This document shows positions 21,801 to 31,019 of a DNA stretch of 64,000 bases, piece after piece. This stretch comes from Platanthera guangdongensis (lineage: Eukaryota; Streptophyta; Magnoliopsida; Asparagales; Orchidaceae): the NCBI GenBank assembly GCA_039583875.1, contig CM077166.1, forward strand, positions 83,388,564 to 83,452,563, in the 5' to 3' direction. The first letter of the stretch is position 1; every line of letters starts with the position of its first letter. A program made the position numbers and the translations under genes. The notes below the pieces were generated by a model. The model was not told the DNA's origin, ran no database searches, and saw only the letters and a list, made by a program, of their open reading frames with translations.

Positions 21801-22324
21801 AAACACCAAGCTTGTAAGGAGAGACTTCAGGTTCTATCTCTCCTTACCTCTCCTCCCCTTTCCTTTGGGGTGGATCACGATTTTCGTGGGTCTCCAACTT
21901 TTTCGAAGTCTCCTTCGGAACTTGAAAAAGTGCAGGGATTATGTTAACCCAGAAATCGGCGATCCTTCCCAAAGTAGCCAGCTGGCTAGTCGCGACCCTT
22001 GGATTCTCCTTTCGATCGCAACAAGTCCTAGCGTAGGCGGACAGTTTTCCCTATCCGCCTAGGTCTCCTAGCAACTGCGTGCCCTGCGAGACGGCAGGCT
22101 ATTCCCATGGCTCACCCTCGCGGGACATGCGGTTAGGTCCGCTAATCATGCAGTGATTTTCCTTGTAGGAGTTCGCCAACAGCACCACCGGGAGCGACCT
22201 CCTAGTCAGCCCAAGGGGCGCCGGTCTCCTGTCGCCGTCCGTCGAGGCCGCCCACCAGGGGCGACCTTCCTGCTGCCCGAGAGGCGGCGGCCTCCTGCCG
22301 CCGTCCGTCAAGGCCGCCCACCCG

Positions 22325-22705
22325 GGGCGGCCTCTGCCCGCCAGCCGGGCGGACTCCCCCTGGAGTCCGCCCAGGCCGCCCGCTAGGGGGCGGCCCCGGC
22401 GTCCAGCCGGGCGGACTCCCCCTGGAGTCCGCCCAAGCCGCCCGCAAGGGGGCGGCCCGGCCCGCCGGGCGGACTCCCCCTGGAGTCCGCCCAGGCCGCC
22501 TGCTAGGGGGCGGCCCCGGCGTCTAGCCGGGCGGACTCCCCCTGGAGTCCGCCTAGGCCGCCCGCAAGGGGGCGGCCCCAGCGTCCAGCCGGGCGGACTC
22601 CCCCTGGTGTCCTCCCAGGCCGCCCACTAGGGGCGGCCTCCGGCCTGCCGGGCGGACTCCTCCCGGAGTCCGCCCAGGTCGCCCGCTAGGGGCGGCCTCC
22701 AGTTC
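22325..22705. repeat. 60-bp hairpin array in the A3 3' LTR
   Basis: About six units with the GGCGGACTCC-ccct-GGAGTCCGCC stem-loop, matching the array at 16658-17027 in order and spacing. The units here are slightly more uniform than in the 5' LTR. Confidence 0.85.
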
Positions 22706-22834
22706 TCTCCGGGGGCGTCCTTCCGCTTACTTCATCGGTCAAGCTGGCGGACACAAATTCTCAGTCCGCGGAGTTCGCGCAGGTCGTCATGATGATGTCA
22801 CTGGGCCCCGCTTCTTGAAGAACTTCCCTGGGCC

Positions 22835-22842
22835 TATAAATA
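22835..22842 (+). promoter_or_regulatory. TATA box of the A3 3' LTR
   Basis: TATAAATA in ggccTATAAATAcccccTGA, equivalent to 17165. Transcription from here would run out of A3, first through the CACTA element and then into ORF3 of B. Confidence 0.6.
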
Positions 22843-23277
22843 CCCCCTGAAGCCTCTCATTCGGGGGGCCTGGAGGTAGAGACAAGTCTTAGTAGCAGAT
22901 CCTGCGGACTCCATTTTCCAGTCCGCGCAGTCCGTCATCACCCTTCCAGCAAGCTCTGCGGACTCAGTTTCCTGTCCGCGCAGTCCTCCACAGCTCTTCA
23001 GCAGCTTGCCAGCAGACTCTGCAGACTCAGTTTCCCAGTCCTCCAGCAGCTGGCAGACTCTTGTACTTAGTCTCTGGCAGCTTCTCTCTGTTTTCTGGCA
23101 CTATCTTCTCCTTTAGCCGCCAGCTTCTCCTTGTACCCCTTTAATGATTTTGTTGTGAAGTTGTACTTGTAAGCTTATAATCTCTAGCTTTTAATCAAAG
23201 GAAAGCCCGTCGCAGGAGTGGCATTTAGGCCGCGACGGGCGAAGTGTGTTGTTGCCGCTGCTAGCGGCCCCCTCTTC

Positions 23278-23545
23278 TCTCCTCTGCTCAGCAAGTCTTG
23301 CTCCTCTGCTCAGCAAGCCTTGCTCCTCTGCTCAGCAAGTCTTGCTCCTCTGCTCAGCAAGTCTTGCTCCTCTGCTCAGTAAGCCTTGCTCCTCTGCTCA
23401 GCATGCCTTGCTCCTCTGCTCAGCAAGCCTTGCTCCTCTGCTCAGCAAGCCTTGCTCCTCTGCTCAACAAGCCTTGCTCCTCTGCTCAGCAAGCCTTTCT
23501 CCTCTGCTCAGCAAGGCTTGCTCTGCTCAGCAAGCCTTGCCCTCA
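23278..23545. repeat. 22-bp minisatellite in the A3 3' LTR
   Basis: About eleven units of CTCCTCTGCTCAGCAAGCCTTG, two or so more than in the 5' LTR (17622-17830). LTRs are identical at insertion, so the difference arose later, most likely by slippage or unequal exchange. Confidence 0.85.
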
Positions 23546-23589
23546 GCTCAGCTCAGCTCTCCTCGGCTTCACTACTAAAAAAGTGAGTA

Positions 23590-23715
23590 TTGGCTACACT
23601 TTTTTTGGCTAGGGACTACAAATCGTGGCTAATAGTTAAGTATTATCCACGGTTCATATTTCGTGGCTAATAATTAGGTATTAGCCACGGATAACAAATT
23701 TGTGGCAAAAAAAGT
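23590..23715. repeat. CACTA 5' subterminal repeat region
   Basis: Multiple tggctaat, gtggctaa and tagccacgg words in both orientations. In CACTA elements such subterminal words are the transposase binding sites. The same words fill 26085-26265 at the other end. Confidence 0.75.
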
Positions 23716-24073
23716 AATATTATATATATAAATATTATAGGAATGATAATTAGGGCATTCTGAAATCGGGAGCTTGATGGAGCATCGAGTCATTCCGAAA
23801 TCGCGGCAAGCTCCAGTCGAGAATCTTCCTGCCATCTGTTCTACGGCGAACCCCTCCCCATTTGTAGGGTTTGCATATTCCTTGCGAAGAGAAGAGACGG
23901 CGGGACAGGTTCGAGAGAGAGAGAGATAGTGGAAGAGAGAGGAATCGTTTATGGGCTGGTGAGGTAGAAAGGGGCGTTGCAAGATCCAGTTGATCGAGCA
24001 GGAAGCAAATGTTATTGTGAAGATCTCGGTGGGAAGTTGTTGAAGCAAAGAAGATTCTGGGAGGTACGAGGCC

Positions 24074-24154
24074 ATGGCGGCCAATGCTGGGATGGTGGCC
24101 GGGTCTCACAAGAGAAACGAGTTCGTCATGATTCGACGCGAAGGAGATTCGGGG
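24074..24154 (+). pseudogene. Captured first coding exon of a cellulose synthase (CesA) gene
   Basis: ATG at 24074 in the context gaggccATGGcgg opens MAANAGMVAGSHKRNEFV, continues to GDSG, and ends after exactly 27 codons at a consensus donor GTATGT (24155). CesA catalytic subunits of plasma-membrane cellulose synthase complexes start with MAANAGMVAGSHNRNEFV-type sequences, and their first coding exon ends just before the zinc-finger exon. About 300 bp upstream looks like a 5' UTR (gagagagagaga tract at 23912), and downstream looks like intron 1. The zinc-finger and catalytic exons are absent, so no enzyme can be made. It lies inside the CACTA element and was presumably captured from a host locus. 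Identification rests on recalled family sequence. Confidence 0.8.
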
Positions 24155-24925
24155 GTATGTTTTCATATTCTAATTTGTTCCTCTTTTTTTTCGTTGAATC
24201 CTTTCTCTGGAGTTTTTTTTTAATTATCATTTTGGCATTTGGATCTTTGGTTAGACTGAACGATAACTTGGGATTCATATTTTTTTCTTGGCTTACAGTG
24301 ATGAGTGATGAGTGCTGAACAGATTGGTCAGATCCAAAGTGGATCTTGCATTTATTAGGGTTACAGTAATTTCACATACGATCTGTTAGGCCCTTACCAC
24401 TTCCTGTCTACTCCATTTTATTTTCTTTCCAACTCGAAAGTTGACTCAGTAGATCTGATCTTCTTTGTGAGAATGTTGAAATTCATTTGTTTGACCTACA
24501 AAATTTTTGGATATCATGTGTAGTGTTGTACTTGGCCAATCCATTGAGAAATTGATCTCTCTTGGAATTGACTGTTTTGATCTGCCCATTAGAGGAATTG
24601 ACTGTTTTCATCTTATCCCCCGAGCTTCTTCTTATTTGCTCATCATTTTAAAAGAAACATCATCTAATTCCTTAACATTTCTGATTAGACCATTTGTGCC
24701 TGTAAAGTGGAGGATAATAGATCAAACCCTTCTTTTATTCTCTCAAATCTGTTTCAAAACTTGATTTCTGCAATAATAGATCAAACCCTTCTTTGATCCT
24801 GGTAAGAGGGTCAGAAATTTATTTATAAGTAATCTAATTCATTTTGAAACTTTATTATTGTTATAAATTGATTATTTTCTCCTTCAATAAACGTAATTAA
24901 GATCCCTTTCCTCTTGAACATTCAG
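24155..24925 (+). other. Intron-like DNA inside the CACTA element
   Basis: AT-rich, T-rich on the plus strand, no coding frame. It starts with the donor after the CesA exon and ends at a pyrimidine-rich tract plus CAG at 24923-24925. Probably CesA intron 1 sequence carried along, but the origin of the 3' half is not established. It contains a short direct repeat (aatagatcaaacccttct at 24717 and 24776). Confidence 0.5.
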
Positions 24926-25012
24926 GTTCTGCTGCAGCAGATAGATCAAGGGAGTTGGGTTTGTCCAGCTGGTCAGATCAGAATATTTTGGATGCTGATA
25001 TTATTCAGGATG
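24926..25012 (+). pseudogene. Second exon-like block in the CACTA element, source unknown
   Basis: 87 nt bordered by ttCAG| before and |GTAAGC after, strong splice consensus on both sides. It stays open in two of three frames. One frame reads SAAADRSRELGLSSWSDQN and ends near DADIIQDG; the other starts VLLQQIDQGSWVCPAGQ. Neither matches CesA exon 2, which should encode a CQICGD zinc finger, so it may come from another gene and form a chimera with the CesA exon. I do not recognise the protein. Confidence 0.45.
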
Positions 25013-25507
25013 GTAAGCGGTCTGATGAACATGATCCTATAGTATCCAAAGGCTTGCTAAGTGATTAAGTTCTGAGCAATTATCATAGAAATATTTCCTC
25101 ATACACTCTTTTTTAGGTTGCTTGGAATGGAATTTTTGTTTATGAATTCCATAACTGAACAGAAATTGCTTTTGGCATCTTCAATTTTTGATTCAAAATC
25201 AATGATTAACACTCAAAAATTGACACCTTTAACCAAACACAAAAGCCAGGGCACTTGGTTGCTCAGGAGTTTAGCTTGATCATCTATCAAACAATATATT
25301 GCTAATACGTAATGATTTTAAAGATTGTGTCTAGCCATGCTTATGCCTCTTTTTTAACTTGAAACCTGTAACTGTAACCGTGACTTGCATCACTCTTCTT
25401 CTTTTCTATCTTCATGTTGGATATTTAATACTGAAATGCAATCTTTCAGCACTCTTGCCTTTTCAATTCTTACAGAATTATATATTCTTGTGTGCCGGTG
25501 ATTTGGT

Positions 25508-25738
25508 GCTAGGGCAATACTGAAAGAGCAATACTGAGCTCAACTGCACTGCTGTAATTGTCTCAAGTAATTCCAAGTCTCCATTTTACAATCAAGAACA
25601 AGTGCTGCCTGGGAGCTGCTGCGGTTTGCCGCTAGGGCAATACTGAAAGAGCAATACTGAGCTCAACTGCACTGCTGTAATTGTCTCAAGTAATTCCAAG
25701 TCTCCATTTTACAATCAAGACCAAGTGCTGCCTGGGAG
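25508..25738. repeat. 123-bp tandem duplication in the CACTA element
   Basis: Block gctagggcaatactgaaag...ctgcctgggag (108 bp) at 25508-25615 and again at 25631-25738, nearly identical, separated by 15 bp. Recent local duplication; no coding sense seen. Confidence 0.85.
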
Positions 25739-26084
25739 TTTTTCAATGTTTTGATTGCTGCATTTTTTTTTGCTTTTAAACTTAGCTCGTAGCTCTGTAA
25801 CATTTTCAAACTTATTCATAATGAGTATTTTTTCCTATACGAAAGCAGCCAAAGAGAAATTGTATGAAACATGCATAGTTTATGCTGAGAACTTGTCTAT
25901 TTCCGATCTTGTTATGTAATTACTTCTGTTGCTTGAATTCTCAAAATCAAAGTGTGTTTATCCCTTTTTAAGCCCTCAAAAAATTACTTGTTGGTTACAT
26001 TTTTTTAAAAAAAACATAAATTTGTATTTTCCACGGCTTGTAACTGTGCCACATAGTTTTTTTAAAAAATGATGAATTTACTTT
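25739..26084. other. CACTA interior, right part
   Basis: AT-rich sequence with homopolymer T tracts and no gene, motif or similarity that I recognise. Confidence 0.5.
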
Positions 26085-26537
26085 TAGCCAGGGTTTCATA
26101 CCGTGGCTAATAGTTGGCTTATTTGCAACGGTTTTTTTACCATGGCTAAAACTATTTGCTACGGCCAATTCGTGGCGTAAAAGTTTTAGTCACGCCGACT
26201 TTAGCCACGAAATTTTCCCGTAGCTAGACCGTGGCTAAAACTTTTTAGCCACGATTTTGGACTTTTTGTCAGGGAAATTTGCCCTGGCCAAACGTCTGTT
26301 TTTTAGTAGTGCTTCCAACCTGCAAGCGCAACCGTTGCGGTTACTGTTTGCTCGACCGCTCCTGGTCTCCCTCCTCTTCCTCTCTTGATCAACCCTCCCA
26401 GTTGATCAAGGCCCGCCTCTTCTCTCAAGCCTCTCCCTTACCTCCTTGACCTTCTCCTTCCCCCTCACCTAGCCTATGAGGCCCAAACACCCCCTCGGTG
26501 ATAGTTGTGCCCCCGGTGCCGTTTCTGCGTACCAACA

Positions 26538-26812
26538 GGCAGAGATCCTACTCAATACTCCACAATGTCATCTTACAAAAAATAAGAACTGAAAAGGCAT
26601 GACAAGGTTAACAAGTTTTTTAATGTAGATGCTTATATAAAAATGCATCCAGAGGCTATAGTACCAAGAACAACTTCTCTCAATATCATTGGAGCAGCTG
26701 ATATGACAATGTCTAAAAGAGAAGCTGCCAATACCAACAGAGAAATCAAATTCAGACAACCCTCTGAAAGTTCTGACAAAGCTTATAAGGAAAAGGCCAA
26801 GAAGAACAAATG
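26538..26812 (+). pseudogene. ORF3 of element B, 3' tail
   Basis: Continues ORF3 after the A3 insertion. It is too broken to read in one frame, but segments match the C-terminus of ORF3 in D: counterparts of KELERY, KFFDSESYMKLHPEALVPRT, FLGANDD and the basic end KKGKKKE are recognisable by frame switching. It ends with a Lys-rich stretch and stop at 26810-26812. The first five bases are the A3 target duplication. Confidence 0.65.
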
Positions 26813-26969
26813 ATATTTTGTCTAATTTTTATATTTCTGAACTCTCTTTGTTTAAACTGTCACAAAGCTACTGTTATGTACATATCTGCGGTATATTTCA
26901 ATATTCTGCCAGAAATATTATTTTTGCTTTGTGATTATTTTCTTTTATTTTTTATTAGTGACATCACCC

Positions 26970-26983
26970 AAATAGGGGGAGAT
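26970..26983 (+). other. Polypurine tract of element B
   Basis: aaataGGGGGAGAt directly before the 3' LTR start TGTTGG. The same tract precedes the 3' LTR of C (52639-52651) and, on the minus strand, of D (36507-36521). Priming site for plus-strand DNA synthesis. Confidence 0.85.
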
Positions 26984-27169
26984 TGTTGGATCCCTAGTTG
27001 GATTTGGGCTAGGTTCACTCACTAGGTTAAGTTTGACCCACATTGTATAGCCAGGGTCAAGTCTTTGAGTCATAGATTTTAGGCTAAGTCATTAGGTTCA
27101 ACCTTCATGGACCAGCCAGCAGAAGACTTTAGGAGACTCAAGACTTAGAAGAAATTCAAGTTCAAAATT

Positions 27170-27490
27170 ATCAGTTCGAAATTCTTCGAACTCAGCTCGA
27201 CGATCGTCGATCGTAGATCGACGAACTCAGAATCAATTCTCTGAGTTGATCTTGATGATATTCGAGCTCTGTTCAACGAAGTCTGGCGCTCAGCTTCAAC
27301 AGATTCTTTCCAATTTATTTTCACTGAACTCAGCTCGACGAAGACAGATTTTCTACTCGACGAACTTGCACCGCAGAATTGGCAAGCTATTTCCAGAATG
27401 CAGTTCGCTGAGCTCGGGTCAATGAACATGATTTCTCAGCTCGACTAACTTGGATCTCTGGTTGACGAAATCTATTCAGAGCTCGACGAT
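27170..27490. repeat. TCGACGA motif cluster in the B 3' LTR
   Basis: Same array as 7435-7765, including agcTCGACGAtcgTCGAtcgtagATCGACGAac near 27196. Several copies have lost a CpG (TCGATGA, TCAACGA), as expected from methylation decay. Confidence 0.75.
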
Positions 27491-27770
27491 TTCTGTCCAG
27501 TGCCAGACTTAGAGTTTTTTCTTATTTTCTATCCTTATTTCCATATATTTTTTAGCAGTGATTTCCTGAGTAATTCATGCATATATTCTCTTGAATATAA
27601 CCCTTATTGGCAGCATTAATTATGGTCTTCATCAGGGTTAATTACTTGCTTAATTTATTAGGATAGTTGGGAAACTCATTAAATAAAATATTCTCCAGCT
27701 GCTTTTCATTCTCCAGGCAATCAGCAATCAATGCTTGATTTCAAAATTCAAAGGAGAATTCGACAGAGAA

Positions 27771-27778
27771 TATAAAAG
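27771..27778 (+). promoter_or_regulatory. TATA box of the B 3' LTR
   Basis: TATAAAAG in the same context as 8034. Transcripts from here would enter the A2 tail. Confidence 0.55.
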
Positions 27779-28579
27779 AGATTTTTCTCTTTTCAGTCGA
27801 TAAGGAATACACATGTGAACCATGAAGTAATACAGAGAAGAAGAAAAACAAACAAAAATATTCTCTGTGCAGAAAATAACTTGTTTTCTCCTTGTGCTTA
27901 CTGAAGACTGAAGAAGAACAACAATCATATATCAAGAGTCTTCTTCAACTTCTTCTCCAGTAACATTCAAGGACAACAACTCTCAATCAGTCAGAAAGTT
28001 CCTGGACATCATTTTAAGACAAGGCTGAAGACCTACACCCTGAGCAAGGCTCCAAGTGATTTCAGAAAAGAGCCTTGACAACAACAATCCACTAGTCTTC
28101 TCTGTTTTATAGAGAAACGAGAAGACAACATCACCTCTCTCACCTCCTGTACAAAGGGTTTATTAACTCCCTTCAATAGTTTATTCTTAGTTTTTGGGAA
28201 CCTGATCAAAAGCTCAAAGGGTTGTGAGATCTCCCTTGAAATAGATCGTGTGGTGACAGTCAATTGATCAAAAACCTGCTAGTGGATTGCTACTGGTGTG
28301 GTAGAAGAGTGAATGTACTCATGTTAGGGAACCACTATAAAATTCTTGTGTCGTCTGGTTGATCATTTTCTTTGTTGTTCTTGCTTTGCTGTGATAGATT
28401 GCTGCGCTGTGGTAGATTAGCTTAGACTGAATCCCTTTCTCTAATACTACTTTAGTATCACCCATTTTATTACTCGAATATAAATCAAAACAGCCAGAAA
28501 TTTTAATTAATCTTTATTCTGCCCCCCCCCCCCCCCCCCCCCCCCGCTAAAGTAAATCAGATCTATCCCCTTTATTTCA

Positions 28580-30275
28580 GATACATTACAGTTACGATGA
28601 TCGTTGATGGGCAAGCAATGACGATCAAGTGTAGCCTTGCCTCCTCGATCATCTCATGACTGTAATAGTCGAATATTCTATGGTACTATCAATCCATGCT
28701 TTCGCGAGGCCCACAACTCTGCTGTTATTTCCAAAGACAAGAGTCTGATTGATCAGCGATGTTATAACTTCAGGCTTGTGAGTAGTATATCTATCGATCC
28801 TTCTCAAGATTTTCCCTACTTTTTTATTTTTTGTGCCCTTATAAAGGAAGCGTGGTCAGCCCGCTCTCGGTAGGACTATGCTCTTGATGACCTTTCGAGG
28901 GCAGACGATGCATAAGGACCACGGGTGCACTACCGTGGCACCATCCGACCTTTTTAGGTCATCTTTGGGTGTAGCCCTCCTTTTTTCAAACTGCCTTCTT
29001 ACAGGTTAACAGGTAATTCGAACCTATCAAAAAGATCTGCAGAATCGGTTTTGCTTGTGTTCATCTTATATGCAATTCTTGCATGAAGCTCTTTCAGATG
29101 ATGATTTACAAGTTCTATATTACTCTTATCAGATGCTAATGGCGCAAATCATTAATCAGAGTATTTGGCTCTCCTTGATTGACAAGCCATGCTAATGAAG
29201 TCCAACTAAGATGGCTTCATCTTGCTGATCTGGATTTCATATTAAAGATATCATATCTGATCTCGTGAAAAGGTCATTATCACAGTTTGATCTCTATTCA
29301 GTTAATAACAGAGTTTGTCGGGCATCTCTTCTGCTGGCCAATTATACCTTATCATATCAACAGTCAACATTCGCAAGTTCCCTTCAGGTACATGAAAGTT
29401 GCTTTCCTACCTATGTGCTTCTAACACCTTTTTGCAGAGATTAGAAGATATTAGCAAGTTTCCTTTAGGTACTTGCAACTTACTTCTTTGTCATATCTGT
29501 ATCTAACTATTTCCTTGCAGAGATTAACAGATATTTTCAAGTTCCTTTCAGGTACTTGCAACTTAATTTTCTTTTATATCTGCTACTTACTCTTTCTTTT
29601 ACATAGATTAGCAAATATTTACAAGTTCTCTTCAGGTAATTGCAATTTACTTTTCTATCATATCTGCTCCTAACTCATCTTTTGCAAAGATTAGAAGATA
29701 CTTGCAAGTTCCTTTCAGTTACTTACAACTTACTCCTCTTTCGTACATGCTGCTCACTCTATTTCTTGCAGAGATTAGTAGATATTTGCAAGTTCTCTCC
29801 AGGTACTTGCAACTTAAATTTATTTCATATTTGCCCCTTACTTTACTCTTGTAGAGATTAACAGATACTTGGAAGTTCCATCCTGGTATTTTTAGCTTGG
29901 TTTTATTTCATATCTGCCTCTTACTACTCCTTTTGAAGAAGTTAACAGGTGCTTGCAAGCCTCCTTCAGGTACTTGCAAGTTATCATTCTTCTATGCTTT
30001 CCTCTTATCTTTGTTTTGCAGAGCTCATTGGAAGACATTCAAGTCTTCTTCATTTTTTGCAAAAGTAATTCAGGTACACACGAGATGTACCTATTTTTGC
30101 TTGCATTAACTTTTCCTTTGCTTGAAAAAGATAGGCATTGGAAAACCTCTTCTGAGGAGATGCATCAATTTCTATCTCTCCTTACCTCTTAATTTTTCGA
30201 GGGAACGATCACGATTTTCATGGGTCTCCTACTTTTTCGAAGTTCCCTTCGAGACTTTAAAAAGTTTGGGGATTA
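28580..30275 (+). other. A2 internal non-coding region, right part
   Basis: Begins with the gatac duplication and continues the A2 tail. The gatacattacagttac... to gtgtagccttg stretch matches A3 20190-20255, and 28845-28985 matches the 151-bp repeat of A3. It contains the 84-bp array (29370-30100) and ends with the purine run aaaaagtttggggatta before the 3' LTR. No gene recognised on either strand. Confidence 0.75.
29370..30100 (+). repeat. Tandem array of about 84-bp splice-like units (A2)
   Basis: Eight to nine diverged units. After-AG positions are near 29438, 29521, 29607, 29688, 29772, 29855, 29938 and 30022, so spacing is 81-86 bp. Consensus: pyrimidine tract + TTGCAG, then agattaacagatacttgcaag plus ttcctttCAG, then GTACTTGCAACTTA. 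Homologous to the A3 array at 21165-21800. Confidence 0.75.
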
Positions 30276-31019
30276 TGTTAACCCAAAAATCGCCAATACC
30301 TCCTAAGGTAACCATCTTGAAAGTCGTGTCTTGCTCAGGTTCCATCTTAAGTTTGCAACCTATCCTCTCTAAGGATGGGCAGACAGACTTCTTTGTCTGC
30401 TCAGGCTGCGCGGCTAGGGTGGTCTCCCCGGTCTGACGCCCAGGTCACGCAGCAGCTGCATGTTCTGCAGGGGGTCTAGAATACTTCCTAAGTCCGCCCC
30501 TACAGGCCACACGGTTGGATTATCTAATCACGCAATGGTTCTCTCTATTCCATTAGGTGGACTATCAAACTAAGTGGCAGACTCGCATTGCCATTTTGCT
30601 CAGACTGTCAGGTCGATGCATACTCGGCAGTAGTCGAGGCCTTCTGTTGCCCATTCCTGCAGGTCGCACAATAAGCAAGACAAACCGCCACATCGCCAGG
30701 TGGCTTGCCTCCAAGTCTCCAAACACTACGCAACAAGACTGTCCATCCAACAGGAGACAAACTTCTTCAGTGGGGGTGACCTGCGTGACCTGCTGCTTCA
30801 GTCCTCCAGGTCACCCAGTCGGCAACCAACTCACCTGTCCGCCAATAGTTTGCAGACTCGGTCACAGCCTGCCTATAGAAAGACTTGGCAGCATGGACTG
30901 CTACTCTACACCAGACTGCACAATACAATATGGACTCTACTCCAGCCCGCCAGAAGGTGGCAGGCTCACTCACTCCAGCAATGACTATCGGCTCCTTCTA
31001 CCCGCCAGGGGGTAGCGAC
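30276..31019 (+). repeat. 3' LTR of A2, left part
   Basis: Starts TGTTAACCCAAAAATCG and aligns with the A2 5' LTR from 5051 to about 5780. It is broken at 31019 by copia element C; the remainder is at 54016-55021. By eye the two A2 LTRs differ at about one site in five, far more than any other LTR pair here. Confidence 0.85.

Larger units (their letters stand above)
19791..21941 (+). other. A3 non-coding tail between gag and 3' LTR
   Basis: 2.15 kb without a recognisable gene on either strand. It holds a 151-bp tandem duplication (20471-20770), an array of about 84-bp units (21165-21800) and a purine run before the LTR (gaaaaagtgcagggatta). It aligns piecewise with the A2 tail (6809-7245 and 28580-30275), so it is a conserved part of the family rather than filler. 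Confidence 0.75.
23570..26311 (+). mobile_element. Non-autonomous CACTA (En/Spm-type) transposon with captured gene fragment
   Basis: Terminal inverted repeats CACTACTAAAAAA at 23570 and its complement ttttttagtagtg ending at 26311. A 3-bp duplication CTT (23567-23569 and 26312-26314) is the CACTA hallmark. Both ends carry subterminal repeats of tagccac / gtggcta words (23600-23710 and 26090-26260). Size is 2742 bp with no transposase. The interior contains a cellulose synthase first exon with a splice donor and a second exon-like block, so it looks like a gene-capturing CACTA element. It sits in the 3' LTR of A3; the uninterrupted 5' LTR shows the empty site. Confidence 0.92.
16270..26537 (+). 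mobile_element. Family A retrotransposon A3 (gag-only), with nested CACTA
   Basis: LTRs start TGTTACCCC at 16270 and TGTTAACCC at 21942 and end ...accaaca at 18079 and 26537. A perfect GGCAG duplication flanks it. The internal region (18080-21941, about 3.9 kb) encodes only gag, followed by a non-coding tail with repeat arrays. With no protease, RT or integrase, it fits the class of large retrotransposon derivatives mobilised by a partner. About 4-5 percent difference over the first 290 bp of the LTRs (by eye) makes it one of the younger elements here. It lies in ORF3 of B. Confidence 0.92.
21942..26537 (+). repeat. 3' LTR of A3, interrupted by a CACTA element
   Basis: Starts TGTTAACCCAGAAATCGG. 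Collinear with the 5' LTR up to 23569 and from 26312 to 26537; without the CACTA element and its extra CTT it is about 1.85 kb. It differs from the 5' LTR mainly by substitutions and by 22-bp array copy number. Confidence 0.92.
7246..28579 (+). mobile_element. Sirevirus-like Ty1/copia element B (with nested A3)
   Basis: LTRs start TGTTGGATCCC at 7246 and 26984 and end in CA at 8819 and 28579. A perfect 5-bp duplication GATAC is at 7241-7245 and 28580-28584. The PBS matches initiator tRNA-Met. Order is gag, protease, integrase, RT, RNase H, ORF3, PPT, which is copia order plus the extra 3' gene of Sireviruses. Without A3 the element is about 11 kb. It sits inside the non-coding tail of A2. Many stops and frameshifts make it non-autonomous. 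By eye the first 330 bp of the LTRs differ at roughly 6 percent of sites. Confidence 0.92.
26984..28579 (+). repeat. 3' LTR of copia element B
   Basis: Partner of 7246-8819, TG...CA, with the TCGACGA cluster at 27170-27490 and the TATA box at 27771. It contains an expanded run of 24 C at 28522-28545 where the 5' LTR has only a short ccccc run. No gene inside. Confidence 0.92.

Noticed and set aside
23674..24166. Minus-strand open frames of about 136-138 codons in the CACTA element
   Set aside because: They are antisense to the CesA-like 5' UTR and exon; the plus-strand exon with splice donor explains the sequence better.
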